Shown piece by piece: positions 46,508 through 58,960 of a stretch of 64,000 bases of DNA (positions are counted from its first letter, which is position 1; each line of letters starts with the position of its first letter). The notes under the pieces are model-generated. The model saw nothing but the letters and a program-made list of their open reading frames with translations. It ran no database searches and had not been told where the DNA came from. The translations under genes and the position numbers were made by a program. The stretch is from Nematostella vectensis (lineage: Eukaryota > Cnidaria > Anthozoa > Actiniaria > Edwardsiidae): assembly GCF_932526225.1 (NCBI RefSeq), contig NC_064048.1, positions 9,634,515 to 9,698,514 on the forward strand. The letters are read 5' to 3'.

Positions 46508-48473
46508 CTGGGCACCTCCACCAAAGCCGGTAAAGCCAGTAGCAAGCCCATGCGTCCCGACAGTAGCAAACCCCTGCGCAACACCATACAGCTACGGCTC
46601 CGTGATGTCTTCGCCCTACAGCGCCATGGCATCGCCTTACGCTAGCGCCATGGCATCGCCTTACGCTAGCGCCATGGCATCGCCTTACGCTAGCGCCATG
46701 GCATCACCTTACGCTAGCGCAATGTCTGCTCCATGCGTACCTACACCAGCTAACCCATGCCAGACGCCTGCTGCTGCTTCCCAGGCCCGCCCGGCACCAG
46801 GACGTGCACCAGCAAGGAACCCCGCTCAACAGCGTGTAAATCTTCCAGGTTATACCTCACATTATGGGTTTAGCCCTTATGGCAAGAAAAAATCCGTAGT
46901 ACCAAAGAAAGGTCATGGCAAGAGATCATTGAAGGCTGGGGAGCAGTCGAGACAATGCATCCCTTGTCCTCCTGGTATGGGTATGCCACCAATGGGAATG
47001 CAGCAACCGATGATGGGACAGCCAATGGGAATGCAGCAACCAATGATGGGACAGCCAATGGCAATGCAGCAACCGATGATGGGACAGCCAATGGGAATGC
47101 AGCAACCGATGGGAGCGCCAATGGGAATGTGTTGCATGCCACCACCACTTAACCCCTACCAGCCTCCCCCATTCCCCCCACCACACCTGATGTACCCCCA
47201 ACCTACCGCACCGCCAGCAGCAATGCCTAGAGCGAAAGCCAAGGTACAGACCCCTAGAAAGGGAGCACCTCAAAGGGCCACGGCACGAAATGGTTATGGT
47301 GCTCCGATGGGATTCGGCTCTCCAATACAGCAACCCATAATGGGACAGCCAATGGGAATGTCACCACCAATGGGATTCGGCACTCCTATGGGACAACCAA
47401 TGGGATACGGCGCTCCTATGGGACAACCAATGGGATTCGGCGCTCCTATGGGACAACCAATGGGATACGGCGCTCCTATGATGGCGCCACAGATGCCTCC
47501 TCAAATGCAAATGCAGATGCCTTTCGGACCTATGCCCTGTGTACCATCACCATTCAACCCCTGTCTTCCCCCAAAAAAGGCTGCTCCAAAGAAAGCTGCC
47601 GCTAAGAAGGCTGCCCCTAAGAAGAACGGCCCACCAAAGAAGGAAAACCTCCAAGGTTACTCTTCCCCCTTCCTCAGCGCGATGTGGCTACCAGGAGCTC
47701 CTCCTCCATACATCCCCGGCCCAATGATGGTCTCTCAGCCTCAGGTCTATACCCCACCTCAGCCACCCTGCATGCCTGGTATGCCTATGATGTACGGTCC
47801 ATGTGCCCGTCGCTCCCCAGTTCGAAGACCAGTCCGACCGAGGCCAAAGAGTGTCACTGCTAAATCGCCGTGCGCAGGGACAACTTGCGGAGCCAGCACT
47901 AGCTATGGAGCGACAATGCAAAGCCAATATGGGGCACCAATGCCTGGCCAGTATGGAGCGACAATGCAAAGCCAATATGGGGCACCAATGCCTGGCCAAT
48001 ATGGGGCACCAATGCCAGGCCAGTATGGGGCACCAATGCAAAGCCAATATGGGGCACCAATGCCTGGCCAATATGGAGCACCAATGCCAGGTCAATATGG
48101 AGCGCCAATGCCAGTTCAATATGGAGCGCCAATGCCTTCCTTCGGAGCCTCGCCATTTGGTGCTCATTTCAGCTCACCTTACCCACAATCCATGGCCCAG
48201 CCATTGATGCCAGGAATGATGGTACCTAACTGTGGAAAGAACCCATGCAAGCCCCAAAAATTCAAGCAGCCCAAGTTCAAGCCAGTCGAGATCAAGGTCA
48301 AGTCTGTGCCCATTCACATCAAGATCCCACAGCAGCCACCATTCCCACCTCAGTTCCCTTCAATGTTACAGTGCAACCCAAGCTGCAACCCAACCCCCTT
48401 CTGTCCCTCCTACTGCTCCAAGCGATGCTGCATTCTCCGCGCACGAGCAAAACGCCAGAATAAGAAACCTTAA
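46508..48473 (+). CDS. NOWA: Gene 3 alternative terminal exon B (isoform B, 1322 aa)
   Basis: A tandem duplicate of exon A. It has the same acceptor phase and start (WAPPPKPVKPV), the same module order (CVPTVANPC, CVPTPANPC, CVPSPFNPC, a GPCARRSP Lys/Arg segment, KFKQPKFKPVEIKVKS) and the same kind of end (CNPSCNPTPFCPSYCSKRCC, second gap five residues). Its repeats differ: ASPYASAM, MGMQQPMMGQP, GYGAPMGQPMGF and QYGAPMPGQ. No CAP, lectin or CRD exons lie between A and B, and A ends in a stop, so B is best read as a mutually exclusive last exon. It could instead belong to an unseen separate transcript. Confidence 0.8.
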
Positions 48474-49074
48474 GTTAAAAAGAGACAATGTACACCTTAG
48501 ATGGCATTCAGTAGCCTGTTAGGTGATACGGTTAGTCTAGTAGAATATGAATATGAATTTTTCAAGTTCGCTAGTTTGAAAACGAGTTTATATGACACTC
48601 ACAGAGTGTGTTCACCCGAGTAGCTTTAAAGCGCTTAGTGCACTGATAAATACACTTATGGTGTGAATTACATTTACTTCAGTGAAGTCCTAGAGTTGTC
48701 ACAAGTTCCTTCATTTTGTCATTGTCAAAAGTAACGCGGTAAAGATGCCTATAAAAAAATTGAGCATGGAAACAAACGCTTTTAGGAACTGGGACGGCGT
48801 TACATATTCAGGTTACCTCAAAGTTTCAAATGTAAATAAGAGTCGCGCATTCCAGTTGAAAGGGCATCCGTTTAACGGTTTGTAATTGAATGTTCAAAAT
48901 CGTTTAAACGAAACGTAGTCGTGTAGTATTAGATAAAACCCAAATGGATAAAATTAGGTAACGTTATGATGTATTCGATCATTATTGCTCTTCCAAGAGA
49001 AGAAGTTTTATCTTTATTAAAGAGAATTTATGACGCGTATGTGATAACTATAGATTAATCAATGCCAATATCTA

Positions 49075-49080
49075 AATAAA
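49075..49080 (+). terminator. Polyadenylation signal AATAAA, gene 3 exon B
   Basis: AATATCTAAATAAAGTAAG about 600 bases after the exon B stop; the first clear signal in the 3' flank. Confidence 0.5.
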
Positions 49081-52000
49081 GTAAGAAAAAAAGGGGTCTT
49101 GTGTTTTATCCTTATCAACAAGGCTATCTTTGCCATGATGTTGCTTTTAGTAGCTTATAACACGGTCAAAACTATGTCCCAAACATCTGACTTTTTTTAA
49201 ATTGACGAAAGATAGACGGGTACTTGCAAGACGCTAAATCATTTTTCTCTTGACTTAACGTTACATATCTTTACATTCTTAATCAGAATAAATAATCGTA
49301 TGAAATCCAATGTGTGTGCTTGCTGCCTTAAAATATTTTCAATCACCAGCAATTATCAAAACCACAAACAAAAAACGGAAAGTCCATCAAAATGTTAGTA
49401 AAATGTAAAAAAAAAAGGAATTCCGGCTGAAACTTGAATTAAAAGAGGCGCATATCTAATTATCGGGAATTTCTGCGATACAATTTTGATAACAAAAGGT
49501 TATCCTTTTATTTCCTTTTAAGGTTATCCTATTATTTCCTTTTAAGAAAAGGGCCGACACTGACTTTCATGAAAGTCAAGCATGATAAAAACATTATCGA
49601 GAATAAAAACAAATGTTATCAGGCGAAGCAGGTTGGAAAAATGAACTTTGCGCCTAGGAACGCCTGGGGCTGAACTAAGCCACAACTAAAGCAAAATAAA
49701 ACAATTTGCTATTGCTATTGACATTCGGAATTAGTATAATAGGGCACTTTTATAAATAGATTGAATGGAAAAAGGCATGCTTTTTACACTTACTCTTTTC
49801 CACTGTGTATATAACTATTTTACTTTTGATTCCCCTATTGTAGCTATTTCCGATAACGACGAGTGGGAGCTTTGTCGGAAATTATGTGCTTTTAGCAAAG
49901 ATGAAAGAAAATTGCCGGCAACATCAAAATAGCGATGTTATTGCTGAGGATAACTGCGCGAATTGAACGCCCACATCCGCTAATATAATCGCAAAGCTAC
50001 GTAGATATCCAGCTTTGAAATCTAAAAAAAAAGAGAATACAGTAAAGTGAAAAAAAAAAAAGAAAAGAAATAATCCCTTATTAAGAGAGAACGGATATGT
50101 TGTCATTTTATTTTATTGGATGGGTCTTTAGGTTATTTTGTTTTTACGGATAAAGTTATTTCACGGCCATGAAACTACATTTTTTTTTTACTTTTGGGTT
50201 AATTGATTTTCTAATTTGCTAGGTAAACCTTCTCAGGGTTGTTTCGTTGACATATTCGTCCCTACCAAGACAATAAAATAATGATTAAATAATAAAAAAG
50301 TAACTTTCGATATCTTTAAGCGTGTTTAGCTGTATCTAAACCATTGTAATCAACAGCAAAAAAGGTTAATTAGGCTTACACGTAAATATGTTCGGAGGTA
50401 AGATACAAACACTTCCTCTCATGTAGGAATCACGTTAGAACCACCTCCTATCTTCACTCTGCTTATAGCTTATCAAGTAGAAAGGGAAAAGGAACCAAAC
50501 ATTTGATATTTGGCGGAAAAGAAGGTTGAACAACCGAACCTTGACTTAAAGACTTATACTTTATGTAGAAATCACCTAAAAAGCAGCTCCCTTTGAAAGG
50601 ACACGTCATATAAAGACTCCGAAGATTAAAAAGTAAAATCACGAGATATAGAGCTTTCGTCGATCACAATTAATACCCGTGTTCAGAGTCTGCAAAGTTG
50701 TCTATTTTAACATCCGATCTTTACAGTCCGACGCGCGCTACCGTGGCCACCCTGGCAGTTTTGTGAAGGATGCAAACGTATCATCACATACACATCACAG
50801 CACGACCCTATCTTCTTAGTTGATGCTCCTAACAATCATAAGTGTGCTATTGGCTACACTAGTTCCCCTTTCTTTATTAGAAACTTTTTCATAAGAACAT
50901 CCAGCCCTAGATTTCCCAATTCTAATAGCGATTTGTTCTAAAATGCAGAGTCCGATTTTTTTCATAATAACAATCTTAAAAATATTGTTTTTTTTTGTCA
51001 TTTGTGTCATTTTCATCTTTTACTTTTACAATAATTCAAAAACATCTCGTAATGACATTTTCAGCGTTTAATGCTTTAAAAATGAAAACGGCCAACCTCA
51101 ACTGAAATTGGACAATAAAAAGTGTATTCTATCGGTAGCCACGGGAGCGCGTGTTGTACTTTAAATCAGGAATATTATTTGTACTTTAAAAGTGCTAAAC
51201 GTGAAAGGTTTCTTCTAGGTGTTTTTTTATAACACCCGAAACGTGTTTAAATTAACACCGTTATCAGGAATCGGGAAAGCAAGTAAGCGTCTCCGCAGAT
51301 AACAAAAAAAGAGTTATCACAAAAAGATTATCCCGGTTTTGATGAATCGAAATCGTATATCAGTATAGTTTATACTTAATATCATCTGTGTAATTTTTAA
51401 AATCTGAAATTTTACGAGCGTGTCTACTGTAAATAAATAACCAGATTTTTATCTATTTTATTGCAAGGACATTCGTGGCGTTATTTTTATATAAAAGATA
51501 CCAGTACTTGTTATGCATAGACCACACATCGTATCTAATTCTTAAACAAATACATCGGAGACAAAGACGTATATTACATGCCTGTGAAGGTGTCTGACTT
51601 TTAAAGCAATACTTAAACCAATTACACTAAAACGGTTCAGTTTGAAGTGCTGTTCTAGACAATTCCTTAATTGCTAAAACCAATAATTAAAAGCAATAAT
51701 ATAAGTGCTTGAAATATTTAACGCTAACAACTAAATACTTTAAACTGATAACTTGAGAATTTTCTTTCCGTTAATTGTAACAATGCTAGAGGTGGATATG
51801 CATCGAGCCTAAAAGGTGTTTTGGATTCAACTGCCGAAGTATCCTATAGAACTTATACATATTGTGCCGAAAGAACTAAAAGCAACTTGGAAGAGGGGTG
51901 GCTTAAATGTTGAAAAAGACTTGAAGAATTTTGTATCTTTAATTGGGCCATACGAATGGTGTTCGTTCTCCTGTTGTTATTGAACAGAAGGGGTGATGCC

Positions 52001-52598
52001 TTCAAAAGCAGCTTAATGAAAATAAAAACAATCGTTATAATGTCTATGTTCGATGGAAAGGAACAGAGCAGCTTTGATTTTTGCTAGCCGAAAATATGGT
52101 CTAACGAGGTTTTTGTAAATACTTTTTTCTGAAAAGTCTCTTTCTTTTCTTTCTCTTTTTTAATGGGAATCTGTCACTACACATAAATTATTACGTTACA
52201 GATCTATAAACAAAGTTAGTGCTGTAATTGAGAAAACAAAGTTGTGTTGCTATAACCATGAATTGATAATTTCAATCAACTATCAGATTTGCTCAAGAAA
52301 ATGTTTTCAGTGGAGTACACTTGTTACACACAAAAGTTGAATTTCGGCAGTGCTTTGCCAATCATACCTAGGGGATAATAAGATGATTTGACTTAAAACT
52401 CAAAATTATCTAATTATGCCTAGCTAACAGTAAGAACCAAACGTTATGGTCCAAATTGACAATGCCATAAATAGATAGCTACCTTGATGTCAAAAAGGAT
52501 TCCGATTGGACTGAGCAGAAATGCAGTAATTGCCTCAGAGTTGTTTGGGCGTTTTTGATTGGTTTTGGCCCAGCAGGAAGCTGTTCAAAGGGAGAAGC
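49081..52598. other. Intergenic AT-rich region
   Basis: About 3.5 kb with no supported exon, no inverted-repeat element that I could define and no tandem array. Many short A and T runs. Confidence 0.55.
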
Positions 52599-52600
52599 TC

Positions 52601-52610
52601 CATATATTGA
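52601..52610 (+). promoter_or_regulatory. TATA-like element before the secreted-precursor gene
   Basis: CATATATTGA lies 61 bases before the ATG at 52671, followed by a purine-rich, AG-rich stretch. This suits a TATA box with a short 5' leader. Confidence 0.4.
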
Positions 52611-52670
52611 AGGCAGAGCAGCGCAGAGCGTCATTTCTAGCTTTAGATTACGACAGTGGAAGAACTCGAC

Positions 52671-54145
52671 ATGGCGTCCTCAAAAACTCTGGTAGCATTG
52701 GTAATAGTTTTCCTGGCGATCACACACATCGTGACTCCGAGCCCAAGTAAGTAAATATTACCAGATTAAAAATCATCTATAAAATTTCACTTTTTGTTGA
52801 AGTCTTGTAATCGTTTTTATCTTGTCAAATTATTATCTCTTAAAGAAAATACAACTCTGTCTCTATGAATGAAAAATAATTCAGAAAAAAATGTTTCTAA
52901 TAAGAATAAAACAGGTTGTTTTTGCATTGGAAATAAAAATTAAGAGCATATCAGAATGTTCTCTATCAAAGTCAAAAGTAAAGCCCTAAGAAAAAAATGC
53001 TTACACAGAAAACTAATTCTAAATACTATTTTCTATCAATTTATTTTCCTCTTGCCGTTAAAAAATCGAGGTAGACAATGCATTAAAACTGTTTGCATTT
53101 TTTAACAACGGTTTGCTCGGTATAAAGCTGTCCACAATCTTTCATTATTCTCAAACGTTTATATAAAAAAAGTAAAAAAACAAGCGGACACAATGAAAGC
53201 ATTTTATCACCTTTTTTAAAGTTTTTTTTTCGATCATTTTTTTCCTTCTGCCTCTTAACAGTTAAATAAAACATGAAAGGCAATATTGCGAAAGATAACG
53301 CACTAACACATTTTACTGATAACTTACTGATTATTTCGTTTGGTTTTACTCCTTGACTTACGAAAATGAAATACAGGTGGTTATATTAAGTATGAAACAC
53401 TTATTTCTTTAGCCAGGAGGGGACCCCGGGGGTTTCCTAAAGGAAAAGATAGATCAGATATATTTTTTTCTTCAATTGTTACATTTTGCACGTAATCTCC
53501 AGATGTACACGCTTTTAAAAGCATGGTTATCGAAGCTGTTAAACTAGGCTTTATAACTGATCCTGGAGTTTTTATTATTCAAGTTACAGCATTCATAGGA
53601 ATTACACCTCTGTGGTGAACACCCTAGCATAACACCTCAGTTGTACACACCCTTCCATTTCCTACATATATCTACCACGAAAGGATTAGAATGGCAGTGA
53701 GCGCAAAAACGATTTCGCCGATGCAAACACCTGTTTTATCAAATATATTGCAGTGTTAGGAAACATTACTCTATATTGTAGCAGTGAACCATGAACCAAG
53801 GGCTGTAGGAACAGTGTTTGTTAGTCTACATTCTGATAATAAACCACGAATTTTCCTCTTATTTGGCTAAAATGCGCCTTGTTCGCGACGCGCTCTCCGT
53901 GAAAACCCGGCCATGTTACGTTGCTTAATCTGAACTAGTACTCCGTGGCTCGGAAACTGCCCCCGACGCGCTAGCCGAGCCCGACTTAAGTATTGTAAAA
54001 ATCAATTATATTTCTTAGTTGCCAATTCTCAGATGAAGAAGCGCAATGATTACACGAGGGATCTGATCGCCTACAAGCGGTTCATGGCAGCCGCCAAGAG
54101 AGCGGACGTCCCTAAAGGCTGTGACAGGTGCTGCACTGACTTCAG
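52671..54145 (+). CDS. Secreted small-protein precursor, first two coding exons (partial)
   Basis: Exon 52671-52746 encodes a strong signal peptide (MASSKTLVALVIVFLAITHI...). Exon 54019-54145 follows in phase (acceptor TTCTTAG), giving ANSQMKKRNDYTRDLIAYKR then FMAAAKRADVPKGCDRCCTDF. KKR and two KR sites could be dibasic cleavage points, leaving a product that starts near ADVPKGCDRCC. The acceptor at 54032 is rejected because it brings a stop. The donor CAG/GTATGA is good, so at least one more exon follows, which I could not find. The family is not recognised; a processed peptide or a propeptide before a Cys-rich or collagen-like part are both possible. Confidence 0.65.
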
Positions 54146-54514
54146 GTATGAGATACCCGTACTCAACCGTGTTTAAACGTGTTTACCCTGTCTAACAAAA
54201 TTGGCGGATAAGAAGGAGTGCAGGAAAAGGGGGAGAACGTGGGAACACGAGGAAAGACACGTTTCATCAAGCAAGTGTGCCAAGTAAAACGTTCAACGGT
54301 TGCTGAAAGGGTGTACGAGAAAAAAAAAAGAGGGCAGAGAGGGGATTTAGTGCATCATCATTTAACAAATCACGGACGTTTACATTTTAGCACTCAAAAT
54401 ATTATTCTTGGGGAGAAAAAAAGGTCACAGGCAAAAACTAAACTCCAAACTCAGTTCAAAAAGAAGAACCATCGAACAATGAACTAAATATTGTTTAGAA
54501 TTTGAAGCCAAAAT

Positions 54515-54901
54515 ATTTAATTTTAAACGCTAACTTTGCACTGGAAGGACGCCACGAATGCGTGCTGTTTTGAAGTTTTAGGCAAACTAGTCTAGTTTTG
54601 GTAAGAACGCCATCGAAGTAAAACAAGGTTAGTTTAAATTCAGTTAAAGCTAAACCAGGTTTAAAATGGTTTTAGTTGGTGTGAATTGGGTATAAGTTAA
54701 CTTTGCTAACTAAGTTAGCAAAGTTAACTAAGCTAACTTTGCACTGGAAGGACGCCACGAATGCGTGCTGTTTTGAAGTTTTAGGCAAACTAGTCTAGTT
54801 TTGGTAAGAACGCCATCGAAGTAAAACAAGGTTAGTTTAAATTCAGTTAAAGCTAAACCAGGTTTAAAATGGTTTTAGTTGGTGTGAATTGGGTATAAGT
54901 C
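54515..54901 (+). repeat. Tandem duplication, about 190-bp unit
   Basis: The block from CTAACTTTGCACTGGAAGGA to GGTGTGAATTGGGTATAAGT occurs twice (about 54523-54698 and 54728-54900), almost identical. A short palindromic GTTAACTTTGCTAACTAAG region lies between the copies. The end GGTGTGAAT recalls family E at 15951. Confidence 0.92.
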
Positions 54902-55004
54902 ACGAATAAGCAAAATCAGCAGCCTTCACGATTATCAGAATACGAAATCCGTCAACCGCTTTAGTTTTTTTCCGGATCCGCCGATCCGAAAACCTATTAA
55001 CCCC

Positions 55005-55735
55005 TCTAAAACTGATGGTTCATACATCTTGTTACTTATAGCTGTGCGATGGGTAACTGATGGTTCATACATCTTGTTACTTATAGGTGTGCGATGAGTA
55101 ACTGATGGTTCATACATCTTGTTACTTATAGGTGTGCGATGGGTAACTGATGGTTCATACATCTTGTTACTTATAGGTGTGCGATGGGTAACTGATGGTT
55201 CATACATCTTGTTACTTATAGGTGTGCGATGGGTAACTGATGGTTCATACATCTTGTTACTTATAGGTGTGCGATGGGTAACTGATGGTTCATACATCTT
55301 GTTACTTATAGGTGTGCGATGAGTAACTGATGGTTCATACATCTTGTTACTTATAGGTGTGCGATGGGTAACTGATGGTTCATACATCTTGTTACTTATA
55401 GGTGTGCGATGGGTAACTGATGGTTCATACATCTTGTTACTTATAGGTGTGCGATGGGTAACTGATGGTTCATACATCTTGTTACTTATAGGTGTGCGAT
55501 GAGTAACTGATGGTTCATACATCTTGTTACTTATAGGTGTGCGATGGGTAACTGATGGTTCATACATCTTGTTACTTATAGGTGTGCGATGGGTAACTGA
55601 TGGTTCATACATCTTGTTACTTATAGGTGTGCGATGGGTAACTGATGGTTCATACATCTTGTTACTTATAGGTGTGCGATGGGTAACTGATGGTTCATAC
55701 ATCTTGTTACTTATAGGTGTGCGATGGGTAACTGG
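55005..55735 (+). repeat. Minisatellite, 45-bp unit, 16 copies
   Basis: Unit TAACTGATGGTTCATACATC + TTGTTACTTATAGGTGTGCGATGGG, nearly identical throughout. Because 45 is a multiple of three, long frames stay open on both strands (a 15-residue repeat on the minus strand). A GATGAG variant marks units at 55096, 55321 and 55501. Confidence 0.97.
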
Positions 55736-55984
55736 GAAACGTGTTCCTGCTTCGCGAAGTGATACTCTACACGCCACAGGCAGACCAATGTGCGCCAGGC
55801 GTAAAAGTGGGCAACTTACAGATACTGAAGTGCCTAATGTTAGATTTGCCAATCGTGTTAAATAAATAAAACGCACGATGCACGGTGTTTTTTTTATGTT
55901 AATCAAATATACACTTGTTATCCATTATATATACTTGCTTCAGGTTGCAATAAGGTTGCATTCGGAGACTCAATTTGTCATAGC

Positions 55985-56022
55985 CCTAGTGCTTGATGGG
56001 CATCAAATAAATAAGCAAATGA
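55985..56022. mobile_element. Family D terminal repeat, solitary
   Basis: TAGTGCTTGATGGGCATCAAATAAATAAGCAAA-type sequence matching the ends of 10585-10745 and 16236-16352. No facing partner is obvious nearby. Confidence 0.45.
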
Positions 56023-57011
56023 CCGTAGATAAAAACTAATTGCTGTACTACCTTTTTTGATGTCCTTCTAAGCATTGGCTTTTAAAGACAAGGATAAGGC
56101 GACAGTGCTGAATAACATATGCGCATGCGCGTGCTCTGGCGAAAACAAGCACAATCGTAGTTGAATCGTTCGAGAAAAGGTACGAAAGTCTGACTTCATT
56201 CGCTGATTTGACTAACTGTACAGCATTAAAACCATACTGTACAAAAGATGACAGATTTGTGTGATAATGAGGGAGTCCTAAAGAAAATTATAGCCTTAGG
56301 TTTGGTCTAGTTTTCTTAGCATTCGCAAAAATGTGACAGTTCGCCAGTAAAAAGCCGCCATTTCAAAACAAAAAGGCTGGTTTAACCGCGCGGTACTGGA
56401 ACTAGTCTTGCGTTTTTCAGCACTGGCGGATTAGGCCATTCATACGTTACACATGGTCCAAAGCGGGCTACTACACATGGGTTACTTACAATCTCGATCT
56501 AACGTAGTGCCAAGGGAATGGGGAAATCTGTTCGTTATAGCGAGGTTCTGTTCCATATGTATACTGTAATTTTGGCCGGAATGAAGGGAGGACATTGTTC
56601 GTTATACCAAGGACTTCGTTATATAGAGGTTTGTTTAATCGAAGCGTATCCTTTATTCTTGTACTAAATATCAATTAGGCGGCGCAAGCTCATGAACCTC
56701 TTTTTATTTTTTAGCATATATAAAATACGGAGCGCAAAGTAAAAATATCAAATGTAATAATAACACAGGGTATTGTTGCGGACATTCTGTTAATGTTTCG
56801 TAAATTTGGGTTCCCAACATCTAAGGTTGGCATTCCAGATATTGGAAAGGATTTGTTTTTACGATTTTATTTTGGCGCTACGCTAGACAGAGGCTACGTC
56901 CTGTACTCAAAAAGCATAAGGAGAAATGACATGAATGTTTTAGTCATTAGTGTTACATGTTTCTAGGTTTAGTTATCGCTGCACAGCTCTTTGATATTAG
57001 GGATCATGGAC

Positions 57012-57168
57012 AATGTAAGAGTAAGTACGCAGCTGCATTGTCTCCTATTAGTTTTGTTCTACAAAGGAGTTCTTTTGTCTCTATTTTTCTCGTTCTTTGT
57101 GTCGAGGTGCGGTTATTGTTCATTTGCCCAATCAGATTGCAGCTTGTGAGTGCTGCGTACTGACCACA
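57012..57168. mobile_element. MITE-like element, family C, copy 2
   Basis: GTAAGTACGCAGCTGC at the left and GTGCTGCGTACTGAC at the right. Interior shared with 6920-7032, with a roughly 40-bp insertion. Confidence 0.6.
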
Positions 57169-57199
57169 ATGTAAGGCCGGATCAATAGGTACAGTCTGG

Positions 57200-58580
57200 T
57201 GTGATGTCCTGAACTATGTATTTAGTTTCCTCAATGGCCAAGCAAAGCTCTTGACCAAAAGTTTTTTTTTTGTTTTTGTTTTTTAGCCTGTAGCCTAAAA
57301 CTTTTTGCGATCTAATGGGTAGCCTTTTGATAAATCCATAACTCCGTGGCAATAAAGACTAGTTCAAGATTTAAATATGATAATCCTTGTTGTTCCATAC
57401 TAATGGTACAATCTGTTTGTAGCCTAGACCTATGGATACCTGTCGTAAATCCATGCCAGTAGAAAGACTTTAGTTCAAAATTTAAATATGATTACCCTTG
57501 TCGTTCCAGACCTTAGGTACACGGCAGTTTATAGCCTAGACCTATGGGTACCCTGTGGTTAATCATTTGGCCTTGCGTTAACTTCAGCAGGAAGCATTCT
57601 GTTTAAAATCAAACCTTTCAGTCTTTTCTATTTCATAACAGTGCGTACAATGCTGCTTGTCACCTAGATCCATGGGTACCCTGTGGGTTCTCTGCAGTTA
57701 CCTTGTCAGCACGTGAACAGCACGTGAACAGCACGTGCTAGCAACAAGCATAAGGTCATGAGTCAAACCTCTCCTTGCAAATAGCCTTGCCCTGCTCCGC
57801 GTATTCTGCTTTCGTCACACACATTTTCTTGGTGAATGTGTCGCTTTTGCTCAACGTTGACCCTCCCTCCCATGCGTAGGCAATGGGGCTGAAACCAACC
57901 AGAAAACGTCAAGTTTATATTATAATCAAGTAATTTATGAATTTATATAAAAAGACAAGTATCCGTCAGCACCCATTTTCTCATTCTAGTAGAATACGAA
58001 ATGAGAAAAAGAATCCATTTCCATCGGCTGATCTAAAACTATCGCGAGAATTTATAACTACTGTATAAATTTTAAAATAAATTAATTGCCACTAGCAAGA
58101 TAATCTGGCAATGGGGCGGCCAGCAGAGTTTAGACGGTTAGTTAAAGATTTCTTTACATAATTTGTAAATTATTGGATAAGAACAAAAACAAACGTGTTT
58201 CTGACAAGGGCGCGAAAAAAAGCGAAAAAAAAGAAAAAAAGAAAAAAGAAACTAGCTTCTTTCCTGCTGGTATTCTTCGGTCTGCGTCGACACAACTCAG
58301 AGCAGCTTTTTTTATATATGGTGTTTTAGCAAGTCAATACAACACCTTTTTTATTGTCATTACCTCATTGTTTTCAATTCGAAGGCCCCAGATATTTGTT
58401 TAAGATATTTGTTCATTTTAATGACGCCATTAGTAAGGTTTGATTTGAGCGGAATAAATTGGTACGCTCTCACGAGCGTGTTATTGAAAACTCACGTGGA
58501 TTTTTTAAACCTTGCAGCAAGCTCCAACATAAGTTCGCAATACAAACATACCCCACCTGTCTTGCGAAATATAGGAATCT
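57200..58580. other. Intergenic DNA with degenerate duplicated blocks
   Basis: About three degenerate copies of a 110-140-bp block between 57360 and 57690 share TTTAAATATGAT-A-CCTTG, TAGCCTAGACCTATGG and TACCCTGTGG. No gene is supported. Confidence 0.5.
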
Positions 58581-58593
58581 ATACATTCTGACG

Positions 58594-58960
58594 GGCAGAG
58601 CTAAAAAATGGCATGATGTTTTCCAATTCTCAATATATAAGCTCAAGACTCCGCATACAAGGAGTTCTTTTGACCAAATTCTTAATTTTAAATTTTAAAG
58701 ACATTAAGAAGATATGAAATTTAGATATTACCGAGCAAAGTTGGCTTAATTTCTGTTCAGGGCCCGAATTCTCCGTAAAAACGAGGAGAATTCATACTTT
58801 GAACATTTAAAAAATTGCATTTCAAGCCTTATATCTCGAAGACGAATGCATTCGAAAAAACACTTTTTAATATGTTGGTTTACATGACATGAGGAACCTC
58901 AAGCTTACCTAATTAAAACAGACCGTATTTTGGGAAAACTTGCCATTTTTTTGCTCTGTC
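58594..58960 (+). mobile_element. Mutator-like MITE, family H, copy 1
   Basis: Ends GGCAGAGC / GCTCTGTC, flanked by a perfect 9-bp direct repeat ATTCTGACG (58585-58593 and 58961-58969). The interior is about 80 percent alike to copy 2, in the same orientation. Non-coding, 367 bp. Confidence 0.85.

Noticed and set aside
46508-48473. Exon B as a separate fourth gene
   Set aside because: No signal peptide, CAP, lectin, SEA or internal CRD exon lies between 45530 and 46508, and the acceptor phase fits the gene 3 donor, so an alternative last exon is simpler.
54033-54145. Acceptor at 54032 (ATG directly after AG) for precursor exon 2
   Set aside because: In phase with exon 1 it meets a stop within six codons; the acceptor at 54018 keeps the frame open.
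54935-55906. 323-codon minus-strand frame with a 15-residue repeat
   Set aside because: Best explained by a 45-bp minisatellite whose unit is a multiple of three; kept only as a low-interest finding.
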